A stretch of 64,000 nt of DNA. It comes from Corythoichthys intestinalis. Its lineage: Eukaryota; Chordata; Actinopteri; Syngnathiformes; Syngnathidae. Within the stretch, counting starts at the first letter, position 1. Each line of letters opens with the position of its first letter. The notes below the pieces were generated by a model. That model saw only the letters and a list, made by a program, of their open reading frames with translations. It was not told the DNA's origin and did not search any database. Of this stretch, positions 27,901-40,289 are shown piece by piece. Location: positions 54,601,666 to 54,665,665 of the forward strand of contig NC_080407.1 of the NCBI RefSeq assembly GCF_030265065.1. Direction: 5' to 3'. A program made the translations under genes and the position numbers.

Positions 27901-30049
27901 TGTTTTACTCTGCTTTCTGCGTTTTCGTCAGAGTCTCCGATCTCACTCGCTGGACATCGGCAACATCGAGTCAGGGGTAAAGAATTTTGTCTCGTCGACA
28001 GACGCGCGTTGTCACCACGTGGTTGAGGTTCGCGGCGGTCGATCGCTTTCTTTAATCGTGGTATTCCCCGCTTCAGAGGTACAGACTTCCTTCCATTGAG
28101 TCGCTGGACATCCCTGAGGGCGCTTCGGTCGGCAAAGATTCGAGACAAGGGCAGTGGCTGCGTAGGAGGCGCCTGGACGGATCGCTCAACCGCGTCCCTG
28201 TTGGATTCTATCAGAAAGTATGGAAGATTCTGCAGAAAGTGAGTACAAACTACGCGCCCCCGAAAAACTAGAACATTTCTTGACCTGAAGGGAATAGTAT
28301 CGTTTCTCGGGTTTCCTGTTTGACTGTTTGTATTACTCTAACACACCCAATATAAAATAGATAGCAATTATTCCATAGTGTAAGGAAAACAAGCAGAATA
28401 TAGGGCATAAGAGATAAACAACGCCTTCTTATCACGGAAGCCCAACATGTGGGTCATACAACTGACTGAGCAAGATTGACGCTGATAAGCCCACCTCTGC
28501 ACCACCAACACTCGGAATCAGTTCTCCCGGACAGTCCAGAACAAATGGCGGGGCGCTCTGTCCCAACACAAGAAAGACTGGAGAACGCCTGATTTCCAAC
28601 TGATAACACGACTGACAAGACACCAAGAGCCCCTTTGACGCTGAGGTGGCAAAATCCACAACCCTCGTTGCCCGGACAACAGTACCGTATTGGCCCGGAT
28701 ATAAGACTGAAAAAGAGGGGGTCGTCTTATATTCACGGTCTAGACATTATACCCATTCACGACGCTAGATGGCGCCAGATATCATTGAAACGATGTTCTG
28801 TCATATCTCAGCTACTCTCCCCATTCACGACGTTAGATGGTGCCAGATATCATTGAAGCGATGTTCTGTCATGACAGATCTCAGCTACTCTCGTTAAACC
28901 AGTTTGCATTATTTTATTGCAATGTTTTTCCTTATTCAGATTTGTTTCAAGACTACAGTTACAGTTAGACTTTGGTGTTCAAAAAGTCTTTATTCAAACT
29001 TGAGTCTTGAAAAGAGGGGGTCGTCTTATAATCAGGGCCGTCTTATATTCGGGCCAATACGGTAATTCCCGAATCCTCTTGTCCAATCCACAGACAATCC
29101 TAAACACACCCTTCTTCCTGCCCACAGCCCGCCCCGCGAGAGTCTTCAAAAGAATGCTTAACTAATCATTTTTCTCGGGAACCTTTTGTTGACTTGTGAT
29201 ATGGTGGCCTTGGAACGAGTCTGCCTCCTCGCCTGAGTCTGTTTCGCCTTGCTGTTTGATCGCTGTCGACCTGAATAAATTTTAAACTTGTGCTTCGAAG
29301 CCTTTTTCCGGCTTTCAAAATTGAGTCAGTACGAGGGGTTAAGACTAAGGTGAACGCGCGGAGTTTGGCCTTTTGGCCGGGTTGGGGTCTTGCCGACTCG
29401 GGTCTTTGGATCTGCACCAGCGCGGGCTCAGCGGTTCGGCTGGTGTGATTTCTTCAGACCTAAAAACATCTCCTGTATTGTCTTCCAGTGTCACGGCCTG
29501 TCCATCGAAGGCTACGTCCTCCCGTCTTCTACCACCAGAGAGGTAAAAAGCCACCCCACTTGGGTTTGGCTTAAGGCAGAATATTTCAGCGTTTCCATTT
29601 CTCCTATCAGATGACCCCTGGCGAGATCAAGTTCTCCTTGCACGTGGAGACGGTCCTCAACCGCGTCCCGCAACCAGAGTACCGCCAGCTCCTTGTAGAA
29701 GCCATCTTGGTGCTCACCATGCTGTCCGACGTGGACATCCCCACCATCGGCTCCATCGTCCACGCGGAAAAGATCGTCCGGCTGGCCAATGACATGTTCT
29801 ACAAAGACCAGGTGACGCGAATCGCCTGCTCCGTGTGACTCCGTCACTTACTTATCGTCCCTTTCATTCCCCCAGAGAGACCTTGGCGCAGACGAACAAC
29901 TGCTGGAGCAAGACCCGTCCACAGGCGTGTGCAAACTGCTGTACGACAGCGCCCCTAGCGGCCGCTTCGGTAGCATGACGTACTTGACCAAGGCGGTGGC
30001 GGTGTACGTACAGGACTTCCTGCCCGGCGGCTCGTGCGCCGTCCAGTGA
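15985..30049 (+). CDS. phka1: Phosphorylase b kinase regulatory subunit alpha
   Basis: This is the large regulatory subunit of phosphorylase kinase (alpha4 beta4 gamma4 delta4), which activates glycogen phosphorylase. Thirty-four plus-strand exons splice in phase to 1248 aa (human PHKA1 1223). It starts [20 protein letters not shown] and ends GSCAVQ, a CaaX box (CAVQ) for the farnesylation known in this family. The order is: glucoamylase-like N-terminal domain ([47 protein letters not shown]), central region, a variable phosphorylated loop encoded by small exons, and a conserved C-terminus ([20 protein letters not shown]). PHKA1 is preferred over PHKA2 because the neighbour is hdac8, as in mammals. 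Introns carry Tc1, hAT and other repeats but the coding sequence shows no break. Confidence 0.95.
16412..16887. mobile_element. hAT-like fragment in phka1 intron 1
   Basis: It starts with TAGGGCTGTAGCTATCGATT and a run of AGTCGATTAATCG, like the terminus at 4269. It shares GTTGGTCTTAACAGGGA and ATTCACTG blocks with 4720-4790. It is cut off by the Tc1-type sequence at 16888, so only the left end is present. Confidence 0.6.
16888..17480. mobile_element. Tc1-type derivative, inverted-arm form, in phka1 intron 1
   Basis: The left end reads ACAGTCCCTGACAAAAGTCT. A minus-strand transposase fragment (about 17287-17060: [20 protein letters not shown]) is followed from about 17322 by a plus-strand fragment ([20 protein letters not shown], then [15 protein letters not shown]). 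The two arms share AGATCTGCAG sequence in opposite orientation. The right end is missing and phka1 exon 2 follows at 17502. The transposase is dead. Confidence 0.75.
19381..20395. repeat. Fish interspersed repeat (CAATTTTATGTGTATAGCCC type)
   Basis: The sequence opens with CAATTCAATTTTATGTGTAT, then CCCTATATCACAACAA and AGAGGGCTTTACAGAG, a block I recall as very common in teleost genomes. It closes near GCAGGAAGCTGATTCCACAA. It fills phka1 intron 9 and is interrupted by the MITE at 19652-19884. It is noncoding and its class is uncertain. Confidence 0.6.
19652..19884. mobile_element. hAT-type MITE (CAGGGGTGGGCAAAC family)
   Basis: This 233-bp element has ends CAGGAGTAAGCAAACCGGTC and, reversed, CAGGGGCGGGCAAACTATTC, with a perfect 8-bp duplication CTATAGAT at 19644-19651 and 19885-19892. 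Inner boxes GTGGGTCCTGGT and TTGTTCCAAC are typical of this abundant fish family. Confidence 0.9.
20431..22006 (+). other. phka1: phka1 exons 10-18
   Basis: Exons are 20431-20553, 20629-20724, 20789-20896, 20966-21044, 21117-21251, 21309-21418, 21490-21634, 21698-21776 and 21846-22006. Recognisable blocks are [76 protein letters not shown] and [11 protein letters not shown]. Exon 18 ends in an acidic tail ([15 protein letters not shown]), read through rather than spliced at an earlier GT because the acidic run matches the family. Confidence 0.93.
23395..24105 (+). repeat. LTR-like interspersed repeat, copy 1 (fossil)
   Basis: It starts TGAAGGGAATAGTTACC and shares long blocks with 37862-38335 and partly with 28285-29462: TAAAGGGGACCAACTTATCA, CTCGCCCTACCAGGACAAC and GAGTCAGTACGA. 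The layout (TG start, a late ATAAAT-like signal) resembles a degraded solo LTR plus a little adjoining sequence, but no coding region or clean target duplication was seen, so the class is tentative. It is old and broken. Confidence 0.4.
24112..24335. mobile_element. hAT-type MITE, related to 19652-19884
   Basis: The right end, reversed, reads CCAGGGTCTCCAAACCAGTC and continues with CCACTGTGGGTCCTGGT; the left part near 24115 carries AAAGGCCCGCTGTGGTTGC. These boxes match the MITE at 19652. The boundaries are less sure because I could not find a clear duplication. Confidence 0.5.
25596..27627. mobile_element. Tc1-type element, inverted-arm form, in a phka1 intron
   Basis: Flanked by TA, the ends are CGGTCCCTGACAAAAGTC on the left and, reversed, CAGTCCATGAGAAAAGTC on the right. 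Minus-strand transposase pieces lie at 27150-26930 ([36 protein letters not shown]) and 26920-26534 ([30 protein letters not shown]). A plus-strand C-terminal piece follows at 27165-27520 ([21 protein letters not shown]). The halves are head to head around AGATCTGCAG. A hAT MITE is nested at 25653-26287. No intact transposase frame remains. Confidence 0.82.
25653..26287. mobile_element. hAT-type MITE (TAGGGCTGTCAAACGATTA)
   Basis: This 635-bp element has ends TAGGGCTGTCAAACGATT and, reversed, TAGGGCTGTCAAAATCATCG. The 8-bp duplication is CTAAAAAC at 25645-25652 and CTAATAAC at 26288-26295, differing at one base. The empty site is visible in the related Tc1 copy near 16930 (ATTGCTAATAACCTGAC). 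The interior is AT-rich with mirrored TTAATCG and GTTAACGCG stretches. Confidence 0.88.
28285..29462 (+). repeat. LTR-like interspersed repeat, copy 2 (fossil)
   Basis: It starts TGAAGGGAATAGTATC and ends in blocks shared with copy 1 (CTGTCGACCTGAATAAATT, GAGTCAGTACGAGGGGTTAA, GCGGTTCGGCTG). A TIR element is nested at 28683-29064. It lies in the phka1 intron before exon 32 and reaches close to that exon. It is old and noncoding. LTR assignment is tentative. Confidence 0.4.
28683..29064. mobile_element. TIR element (TACCGTATTGGCCCG)
   Basis: This 382-bp element starts TACCGTATTGGCCCGGATAT and its reversed right end reads TACCGTATTGGCCCGAATAT. Both arms continue with AAGAC and GACGACCCCCTC, so the inverted repeat exceeds 50 bp. 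An internal direct repeat (CCATTCACGACG) is present twice. There is no coding sequence. A TA duplication is possible but cannot be separated from the termini. Confidence 0.85.
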
Positions 30050-30086
30050 ACGGCGTCTCTGACTCTTATTTATTTCCCGATTAGTC

Positions 30087-30092
30087 AATAAA
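30087..30092 (+). terminator. phka1 polyadenylation signal
   Basis: A canonical AATAAA lies 38 bases after the phka1 stop codon (30047-30049), with no competing signal between. The short 3'UTR is inferred from this hexamer alone. Confidence 0.7.
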
Positions 30093-30099
30093 ATCTAGC

Positions 30100-30840
30100 A
30101 AATAAGTGCCTTAAAGGAGACATGACGCTTTTTCTGGACACCAGACCAACTCCCAATTTTTTAAGACAATGCTCGGGCGCCATCTTGTGGCTTCTTTTTG
30201 AAGTGACGCTAAAAATAGCTGTTGCTAGGTCTGAGATTGCTCCTAGAAGACTGTAGAGTAGAGCTAATCTCATTTACAGAGTACTGCGATGAAATATTTT
30301 CGTGGCGTTAGCACACGTTGTCGATGACTAATGACGTCATACTGTAATATGAAACAAACACTGCAAAAAATGATTGGTTTTCATGTTTACACAAGTGCAT
30401 GTACTCTTGTTTTTTGAATTAAAAACTTACAAGCAAGCTCATTTTTACTTGACATTAATCGTATAAATCATCCAACGTACCTTTGATAAAACGCTCCACT
30501 CAACGCACCTGTCAGCAATCGAGCGTCATCTTCCAGGTTTGTTGGTCCCGCCCCCTAGGCTGGTCCATCCATAAGTCGAGTATTCAGTTGATTTGTTATA
30601 GTTTAACCAATTCAGATCAACTCTTTCACAACCATTGACGATGATAGACTAGTACATAGAATATTATGTATGTTAGCTAACTGGCTGCTACTAACATCAA
30701 ATTCATTTTGACTGGATTGAACGTCTATCGCCGTCAATGGCACTGAAACCAGAGCATTCAGTCTTTTGTGGGCAATTGTTCAGTCGCTACCATCCCTCCC
30801 ACTTCAAATGAATTGGACCTCTATGGCCGTCAGTGGCGGC
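30100..30840. other. Gene-free stretch with the dispersed GGACGTCTATGG motif
   Basis: No exon-like pattern was found. Two copies of the short dispersed motif occur near 30710 (GAACGTCTATCGCCGTCAAT) and 30800 (CCTCCCACTTCAAATGAATT). Confidence 0.45.
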
Positions 30841-32330
30841 GAGTTAATTTGGGGCATTTCAGGTCATTTCCTGTTCAATTTAAGTCATTTACAGGTTAAT
30901 TCCTGTCACTTTATGTTCACTTTGGGGAATTTACGGGTCACTTCTTATTGATTGTCAGGCACATGCAGGTCACTTCCTATTCATTTGGAGACATTCTCGA
31001 GTCACTTCCTGTTCATTAAACCCAAATCATCAGGAAGTGACCAGTAAATCCCGCCAAAGTCAATAGGAACTGACCTGGGAATGCCCCAAAAAATAATATG
31101 AAGTGACCTGTAAATGCCCCCCCCCCCCCCCAAGAAATAGGACGTGACCCGACAATGCCACCCAAAAGATTTCAACAGGAAGTGACCCATAAATGCACTC
31201 TACCCAAAAAAAAAAAAAAAAAAAAAAAAAAATCAACTGGAAGTGACCAGTAAATGCCCCCCAAAAAATCACCAGGAAGTGACCCAAATACCCCCCCCAA
31301 AAAATATCAACAGGAAGTGACAGTTAAATGCCCCCCCCAAAAAAAATCAACAGAGAGTGACGCTTAAATGACCCCCAAAAAAACAATAGCAAGTGACCCG
31401 TAAACTACCCCCCAAAAAAGTACGTGACCCGTAAACTGCCCCCCCCAAAAAAGGAAGTTACCCATAAATGCCTCCCTTCAAAAAAAACAAAAAACCAGGA
31501 CGTAACCTGTAAATGCCCCCCAAAAAATATCAGCAGGAAGTGACCCGTAAATGCCCCCCCAAAAAAATCAACAGAAAGTGACCCATAAATGCTCCCCCAA
31601 AAAAGGACGTGACCCGTACATGCCCCCCGAAATATATCAATAGGAAGTTACCCATAAATGCCCCATCCAAAAAAAAAAAAAAAAAAAAAAACAGTACGTC
31701 ACCCGTAAATGCCCCCCTAAAAATATCAATAGGAAGTGACCCGTAAATTGCCCCCCCAAAAAAACAGGGAATGACCGTAAATGCCCCCCCAAAAAATAAC
31801 CAGGAAGTGACCTGTAAATTCCCCTCCCCAAAATATCAACAGCAAGTGACCCCTAATGCCCCCCCCCAAAAAATGCCAATAGGGTGTGACCCGTAAATGC
31901 CCCTCCAAAAAAATCAACAGGAAATTACCCGTAAATGCCACCCCAAAAAACAGGACGTGACCCGTAAATCCCCCCCAAAAAATATCAGCAGGAAGTGACC
32001 CATAACCCCCCCCAAAATATCAATAGGAAGTGACTCGTAAATTGCCCCCCCGAAAAAAAATCACCAGGAAGTGACCTGTAAATGCCCCCCAAAACATCCA
32101 CCAGGAAGAGACCTGTAAATGCCCCCCCCAAAAAACAGGACGTGACACGAAATCCCCCCCCACAAAAAAAATCAACAGGAAGTGGCCCATAAATGCCCTC
32201 CAAAAAAATCACCAAGGAGTGACCCATAAATGCCCCCCCAAAATATATCAACAGGAAGTGACTCATAAATGCCCGCCAAAAAAATATTAACAGGAAGTGA
32301 CCCGTAAATTGCTCCAAAATCAACAGGTTG
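30840..32330 (-). repeat. GGTCACTTCCTGTTGAT minisatellite array, copy 1
   Basis: From about 31010 there are over 30 degenerate units of about 35-40 bp reading AGGAAGTGACCCGTAAATGC, then poly-C/poly-A and ATATCAACA. A short lead-in with opposite-strand units (GGTCATTTCCTGTT) lies at 30860-31010. Read on the minus strand the core is GGTCACTTCCTGTTGAT, which matches the array at 55590-56330. Minus-strand frames rich in GHFLVIFWGG are repetition products. Confidence 0.88.
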
Positions 32331-32339
32331 ACAGTTGGA

Positions 32340-33060
32340 TAAATGGATTGGACGTCCATCTCTGTCAATGGCAGCCCATCCCAAATCACACAAGAGGTGG
32401 GCAGAAGCAGGAGGATAACTTTATTTCATTTTTGTTGCTACAAGTCAGCATTCAAGATACACAAGAGAAGCGACAAAAACCTTCCACATTTGCGGCGTAC
32501 GCTCTATTGCTTTGAAAATCTCTATCGTCGGCCTTGACAATCGCAAATCCGTTTCTTATTGCTAACGGCAAACGTGAGGGTTACGCGTACGACTGACTCG
32601 GATTAGCTTAGTCGTCAGAAGACAACCTTTGACACAAAGTAACAGTCTGGAGGACATGCACTAGGGTGGCATCGTAAAGGGCAACATGCACGGACATCGG
32701 TCTCCATCGCTGAATCGATAGCATTTTCCAAAATGGCCGTGTTTGTGGACAGAACGGCCTTTCAACGTTCCAGTACATACATTTCATGCTGTAACTCACT
32801 GAAACATCATGACTGAAGCAGGTTAAGGGTTAAATGATATGTTTTAATGCTAATGTTTAGTTAAATCAGTGCCCTGTCATCCCCTAATCGTCTCTGTTCT
32901 CCCTCAGAGTTCAAAGTGTCATGTTTTAACAAGGCCTGGGCAACGATCCGAAATTTGAATCGCATGAAATACTGGGATTCATCTCAGTAAATGTCGTCAT
33001 AAGGTATTTGTAATGATATTTAGAGCTAGCTAGCTAGCATATACAGTCGTATACACAGTA
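32340..33060. other. Gene-free stretch, nothing recognised
   Basis: It opens with the dispersed motif (GGATTGGACGTCCATCTCTG), then unremarkable sequence. No exon-like frame, RNA gene or repeat boundary was identified. Confidence 0.4.
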
Positions 33061-33068
33061 GAATAACA

Positions 33069-34056
33069 CAGAGCCTCTAAAGGGACATTGACAGAAATCA
33101 AATAAATTTAGGCAATCTGCGCACCAGAAACTATCTGGTAAACATTAGCATTATAGACTATAGCATTAAAGCTAGCAGACTTTAGCAATGCCAATGCAAC
33201 TTAACCTATTGTTGTAAACATTAGCATAATATCGCATTTAAGCTAGCAGACTCTTGATATTCAAGTTGACAATTGTTGTAAACATTAGCATTATATAGCT
33301 TTTAAGCTAGCGGACTTTAGCTATGCAAGTTAGCCAATTGTTGTGAACATTAGCATTATCTAGCATTTAAGCTAGCAGACGTTTGCTGTGCAAGTTAGCC
33401 AATTGTTGTAAACATTAACATCATATAGCATTTTAGCTAGCTGACTTTTACTATGCAAGTTAGCCAATTGTTGTAAAGTTGTAAATACTAGCATAATATA
33501 GCATTTAAGCTAGCAGACTTTTGCTGTGCAGGTAAGTCAATTGTCGTAAAAATTAGCATTATATAGCATTTTAGCTAGCAAACTTTAGCGATGCAAGTTA
33601 GCCAATTGTTGTAAACATTTGCATAATATAGGATTTAAGCTAGCAGACTTTAGCTATGCAAGTTAGCCAATTGTTGTAAAAATTAGCATTATATAGCTTT
33701 TAAGCTAGCGAACTTTAGCGATGCAAGTTAGCCAAATGTTGTAAGCATTTGCATAATAGAGGATTTAAGCTAGCAGACTTTGGGTACACAAGTTAGCCAA
33801 TTGTTGTAAAGATTAGCATTATAGAGCATTGAAGCTAATGGACTTTCGCTATGCAAGTTAACCAATTGTTGTAAACATTAGCATTATATAGTATTTAAGC
33901 TAGTGGACTTTTGCTGTGCAAGTTAACCAATTGTTGTATTGTTGTTGCATTGTTGCAATTGGCTAACTAATGCTAATGTTTACAAAAAATGTTTCTGGTG
34001 CGCGCCAGATTGCTTAAATGTATTTGATTTCTGTCGATGTCCCTTCAAGGGCTCCG
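33069..34056. mobile_element. MITE with a ~60-65-bp internal tandem array, copy 1
   Basis: The left end CAGAGCCTCTAAAGGGACAT and the reversed right end CGGAGCCCTTGAAGGGACAT begin an inverted repeat of about 85 bp that continues GACAGAAATCAAATA and GCAATCTG...CACCAGAAAC. Between them (about 33120-33965) lie some 13 units of about 60-65 bp with GTTAGCCAATTGTTGTAAAC, ATTAGCATTATATAGCATTT and AAGCTAGCAGACTTT. It is noncoding. A second copy is at 58221-59545. Confidence 0.85.
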
Positions 34057-34059
34057 TAC

Positions 34060-35310
34060 AATCGGCCAATAAGTGAGCTTAAAAAAGGCATAACTTCTTC
34101 TTTGGTGGCTCCGATGCTAACGCAATTAAGCTAATGTACCGCGTTGATTTGTCAGTTTACTAGCGAACGTGCCCAGCCTTAGTTTTAGCTTAATTTCACG
34201 TTTTAACGTGTTCAATTTCATGTTAAAATATATATCATGTTAAAATAAATAGTATTTTACAAAATAATTTTTTTAACAATAGCATGACCACGTTGGTGTA
34301 AATGTCACGATTTAAAGCCACATCATGTTTTAACATGATCAGTACCACATTTGAACTGATTTCACACACCGAAACAATAACGAAGTCTTGCTTCTTTTTC
34401 TGTCTTAAGAAAAGGACGAGAGGGTTAAAGCTTCCGACGAGAGTCTCTCGCTCGCGCTCGTGTGTTACGCAAGGATGTTATTCTGTCTTTTCATCTTCCG
34501 TCCCCCCGCCTCCCTCCCTTCTCCATCCTTTTTCTGGCTGGGCGAGCCAAGGCGCTGTCACATTAGCTCCGCCGCTGAGTGAATTACTCGGCTTCCATTA
34601 AGCTAACGAGAAAAGAGAGCTAGCGAGAGCGCCGAGACGGAGGTCGAGCCAGCTCATGAATCGTGTCACCCGGGAAACAGTCCACTTTTCAGTGCATCCA
34701 CTCTACACAACTCCAAAAAAGCTTATGCATGCCACAAAATGGCAGACTGAATGAAGCTACGCTAGCATTTTTTTGGCTCCCGAGCTGCATACTCTCTTCA
34801 CTGTTCATTTGCTGCCACCCTCCCACTTCGAATAGATTGGACAGGTGATGAACCCATAATTCCTCATCAACGGAAATAACTGATATTCTCGTGCACGTCT
34901 TTACTACTTCTCAAGATGCATTTTTGTATACGTTGCAGGGACGACGGGGTGGCTAACCTAGTATGCTAACGACACATTCCGACAAACAGCAATACAAGAC
35001 GGCCACGTTACTCTACCGGCCAAACAACGAGTGAGAGGACGAACGACACTCAAAACAAACCCTGATGCGACGTGTTGAGAAATCATAAAAAGGCAAGACC
35101 GGAAAGTCAGCAGACGCACGACAAGTTCCCTCCATAGCCATTCACGCAAAACGCACAAACTTATATCTATGTATATAGAGAAAGAGATATATAAATAGTC
35201 AATAAATAATTTGAATCATTCAAAAATAATAAATAGGGATGTACAGTGTCAGAGCATGTTTTTTCAATCAAGTTGCTAGCAACTATGGAGGAAATTAGCT
35301 TGCCCCGTCT
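34060..35310 (-). other. Region downstream of ache; likely 3'UTR in part
   Basis: No coding pattern was found. The part nearest the ache stop (about 34900-35310) is likely 3'UTR by position, but I could not pick a convincing polyadenylation signal. A dispersed motif copy lies near 34818 (CCTCCCACTTCGAATAGATT). Confidence 0.35.
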
Positions 35311-37636
<2,326 letters not shown>

Positions 37637-37861
37637 TCAGACCTGCAGACAGGCAGAGGAGGAGACGCGGTAATTGGATTACGAGTCGACGAGAGCGATG
37701 GAGAACAGATCCCAAGTGGAAAAATAAATCAGAGGAGGACATAAAACCAAGGACAGAAGCATTTTCAAGGTGACGTGGAACTTGAACACCTCACGTAGTG
37801 TTAGGGAGCTTCAGGAAAGAAACGGGAATGAACCAAGTAGGCATGTGCCGGTATGAGATTT

Positions 37862-38335
37862 TGACGTGAAGGGAATAGTTACCTTTCTCGCAGACACTGT
37901 ATAACTGTTTGCATTAGTCTAACACATTCAATATTGTAAAGCATTTAACCATAGCTTAGGCAGACTTCACGCCATGCCCTTTGACACAGTAAAGGGGACC
38001 AACTTATCAGCCCTCGCCAGATAAGGTAAGGAAAAGATGTGACTCTTCGGTGGGGTCAGAATGCCCTCGCCCTACCAGGACAACATGTTGATAGAGCGGC
38101 ACCTTCGACGTCAAGACATGCCTCAGTTGCCGTGGCAACCACATCCCAGCCACAATGGATGACGCACGAACTTGACCACCCAAACCTGCCATAGAGGGAT
38201 GATCCCAAGACAACACCCATGCACGCCTTCCGCCCGGCCCACTCCACCGCAGCTTTCAAAAGGCAGAACATTTTAGATAACTGTCAGGGACATTTCAAAG
38301 TATTCGATGTTTTGCTGACCCTGGATCCAGCATTG
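37862..38335 (+). repeat. LTR-like interspersed repeat, copy 3 (fossil, truncated)
   Basis: It starts TGAAGGGAATAGTTACCTTT and closely follows copy 1 (23395) through CTCGCCCTACCAGGACAACA, CATGCACGCCTTCCGCCCGG and TTTTGCTGACCCTGGATCC, where it gives way to the Tc1-derived array. It lies upstream of ache. The similarity to copy 1 looks high, so these two are younger than copy 2. Confidence 0.45.
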
Positions 38336-39420
38336 CCTCCAAAGTTCCAGCATCATCACCTTGTCAAGAGTCAAGAATCTGCATTGAACAAGTTGATGAT
38401 GCTGGAACTTTTGTTTGGTGCCTGTTCCAGTGAGATTTACAAAAATGACTGACTGAAGAAGACATCAAAATTCCCTCAGTCCTTGATGACATGGGGCTCC
38501 AACGTTCCAGCATCATCACCTTGTCAAGAGTCAAGAATCTACATTGGACAAGGTGATTATGCTGGAACTTTTGTTTGGTGCTGTTCCAGTGAGATTTACA
38601 AAGATGACTGCCTGGAAAAAAACATCAAAATTCCTTCAGTCCTTGATGACATGGGGCTCCAACGTTCCAGCATCATCACCTAGTCAAGAGTCAAGAATCT
38701 GCGTTGGACAAGGTGATGATGCTGGAACTTTTGTTTGGTGCTGTTCCAGTGAGATTTACAAAAAATGACTGCCTGAAGAATTATCAAAATTACATCATTC
38801 TAGGATATTCTACAAACAACTAATTAACAGAAAAACAAGCTTCTAGTGTGAATTGGAACTAGTTTATCACTAGTAGACGTTCAATCCATTTGAACTGGGA
38901 GGATGAACGAATGTTTATTCGCTGCCATCCCTCCCACTTCAAATGGATTGAACGTCTATGGCTGTCAGTGGCAGTCAATGCCAGGAATTTAGGTAATTTT
39001 GGGCCATTTAAAGTCTCACTGGAACAGCACCAAACAAAAGTTCCAGCATCATCACCTTGTCCAATGCAGATACTTGACTCGTGACACCTTGTCCAATGCA
39101 GATTCTTCACTCTTGACAAGGTGATGATGCTGGAACTTTTGTTTGGTGCTGTTCCAGTGAGATTTACAAAGATGACTGCCTCAAGAAAACAAAATTCCCT
39201 CAGTCCTTCATGATATGGGGCTGCCTGTCAGGCAAAGGCACTGGGGAGATGGCTGTGGGAGATGTATGTACAAAAGTTCCAGCATCATCACCTTGTCCAA
39301 TGCAAACTTTTGACTCTTGACAAGGTGATGATGCTGGAACTTTTGTTTGGTGCTGTTCCAGTGAGATTTACAAAGATGACTGCCTGATCATGACATCCTG
39401 GGATTTAGGAAGTACTGATC
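38336..39420. repeat. Tandem and inverted array made from a Tc1-type fragment
   Basis: Units of about 165-185 bp carry AAAGTTCCAGCATCATCACC, GTCAAGAGTCAAGAATCTGC, GATGATGCTGGAACTTTTG, TTTGGTGCTGTTCCAGTGAG and AAATTCCCTCAGTCCTTGAT. At least three direct copies lie at 38336-38790, and inverted or partial copies at 39010-39400. Within each unit TTCCAGCATCATCACCTTGT pairs with its own complement (hairpin). The sequence is the centre of the Tc1-type element at 43739-45320 (SSEIYKDDCLKK segment). A dispersed-motif hairpin sits at 38870-38960. Confidence 0.78.
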
Positions 39421-40289
39421 GAAACTTGATGTCTCGCGCAATCCGGGACTGTTGGCAACCCTAACAGGTCGTGACCCAGAAATGCCCCAAAATCAATAGA
39501 AAGTCATTCAAAATCAACAGGCAGTGACCCAGGAGTGACCCAAAACAAACTCATTTACTGCGCCAATGAGTTAAGCCCACCAGATAAGAAGGGTGTCATA
39601 TTCCAGTCATCACAAAAAATGTTATGGTGCAGTTTGGTTATTGTGCGAGGAAAAAAATGGATCAGCTATATAACAGAGCAGGAATGTTCCACACACAGTT
39701 GGCCCTAATGTTAATGTTGTCACTATGGCAACCATACATTGCAAAATATAAATAGGAAGCCCATAGTGGACAGGTGCGAGAGTAGCATTGCCTTTGTCGC
39801 AAAGTACTTGCGTGGCGGCTTCAAGGCGAAAGCGATTGTTTGCGGACGGATCCGCAAGTGTGCGTAGGGGGGGTCGTAGGGGGACACGGAGTGGAAAGAA
39901 AGTGTGTCACTTCTCAAATTAGACCCAGGAATTTATGTATGAAGTTCACAGGAGGATTGAATTTACAAGCAGGGGCGGGGGTCAGGTCATATGTTTCCAC
40001 GTCCAAATCCCCTCATGGAAAACACGGAGTCATACTCATCGGCGGGCGTTTTATTAGGAGCTTTCAGGATTAACGAGCAGGTTTTCTCGTTTTGAATGAA
40101 GAACTATCAGGAATATCTTCAAATAGGTGTAGATTTTTAGTGTAGTTCTTTTCAGGAGTTGATTAGATGTTTGATACATTTGAAGTGGGAAGGTGGCAGC
40201 AGTCAATGCCAACCCTCCGGGCAGGAGGATGAAAAGACGCGAACATGGTTCTGTCATCCTACACGCGAAGCTGGACCTCGGCGTGATCC

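Larger units (their letters stand above)
25243..27976 (+). other. phka1: phka1 exons 27-30, four small in-frame exons
   Basis: The four exons are 25243-25269 (27 nt, LEIRMSLRK), 25440-25475 (36 nt, [12 protein letters not shown]), 27796-27825 (30 nt, [10 protein letters not shown]) and 27932-27976 (45 nt, [15 protein letters not shown]). All are multiples of three, begin and end in phase 0, and have AG/GT borders, so any could be skipped without a frameshift. They encode residues 1007-1052, the region that in mammals carries the multi-site phosphorylation loop. RRVS and SLRSHS-type sites fit basophilic kinases. A 2-kb Tc1 element separates the first two from the last two. Their use as cassette exons is inference. 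Confidence 0.75.
28077..30049 (+). other. phka1: phka1 exons 31-34 (C-terminal region)
   Basis: Exons are 28077-28238, 29489-29542, 29611-29811 and 29876-30049. They encode [57 protein letters not shown], the long [20 protein letters not shown] block and [13 protein letters not shown], then the terminal CAVQ and TGA at 30047-30049. This part is the most strongly conserved in the family and is associated with calmodulin binding. Confidence 0.95.

Noticed and set aside
15985-30049. Calling the kinase subunit phka2
   Set aside because: Neighbouring hdac8 matches the PHKA1 locus; sequence alone was not decisive.
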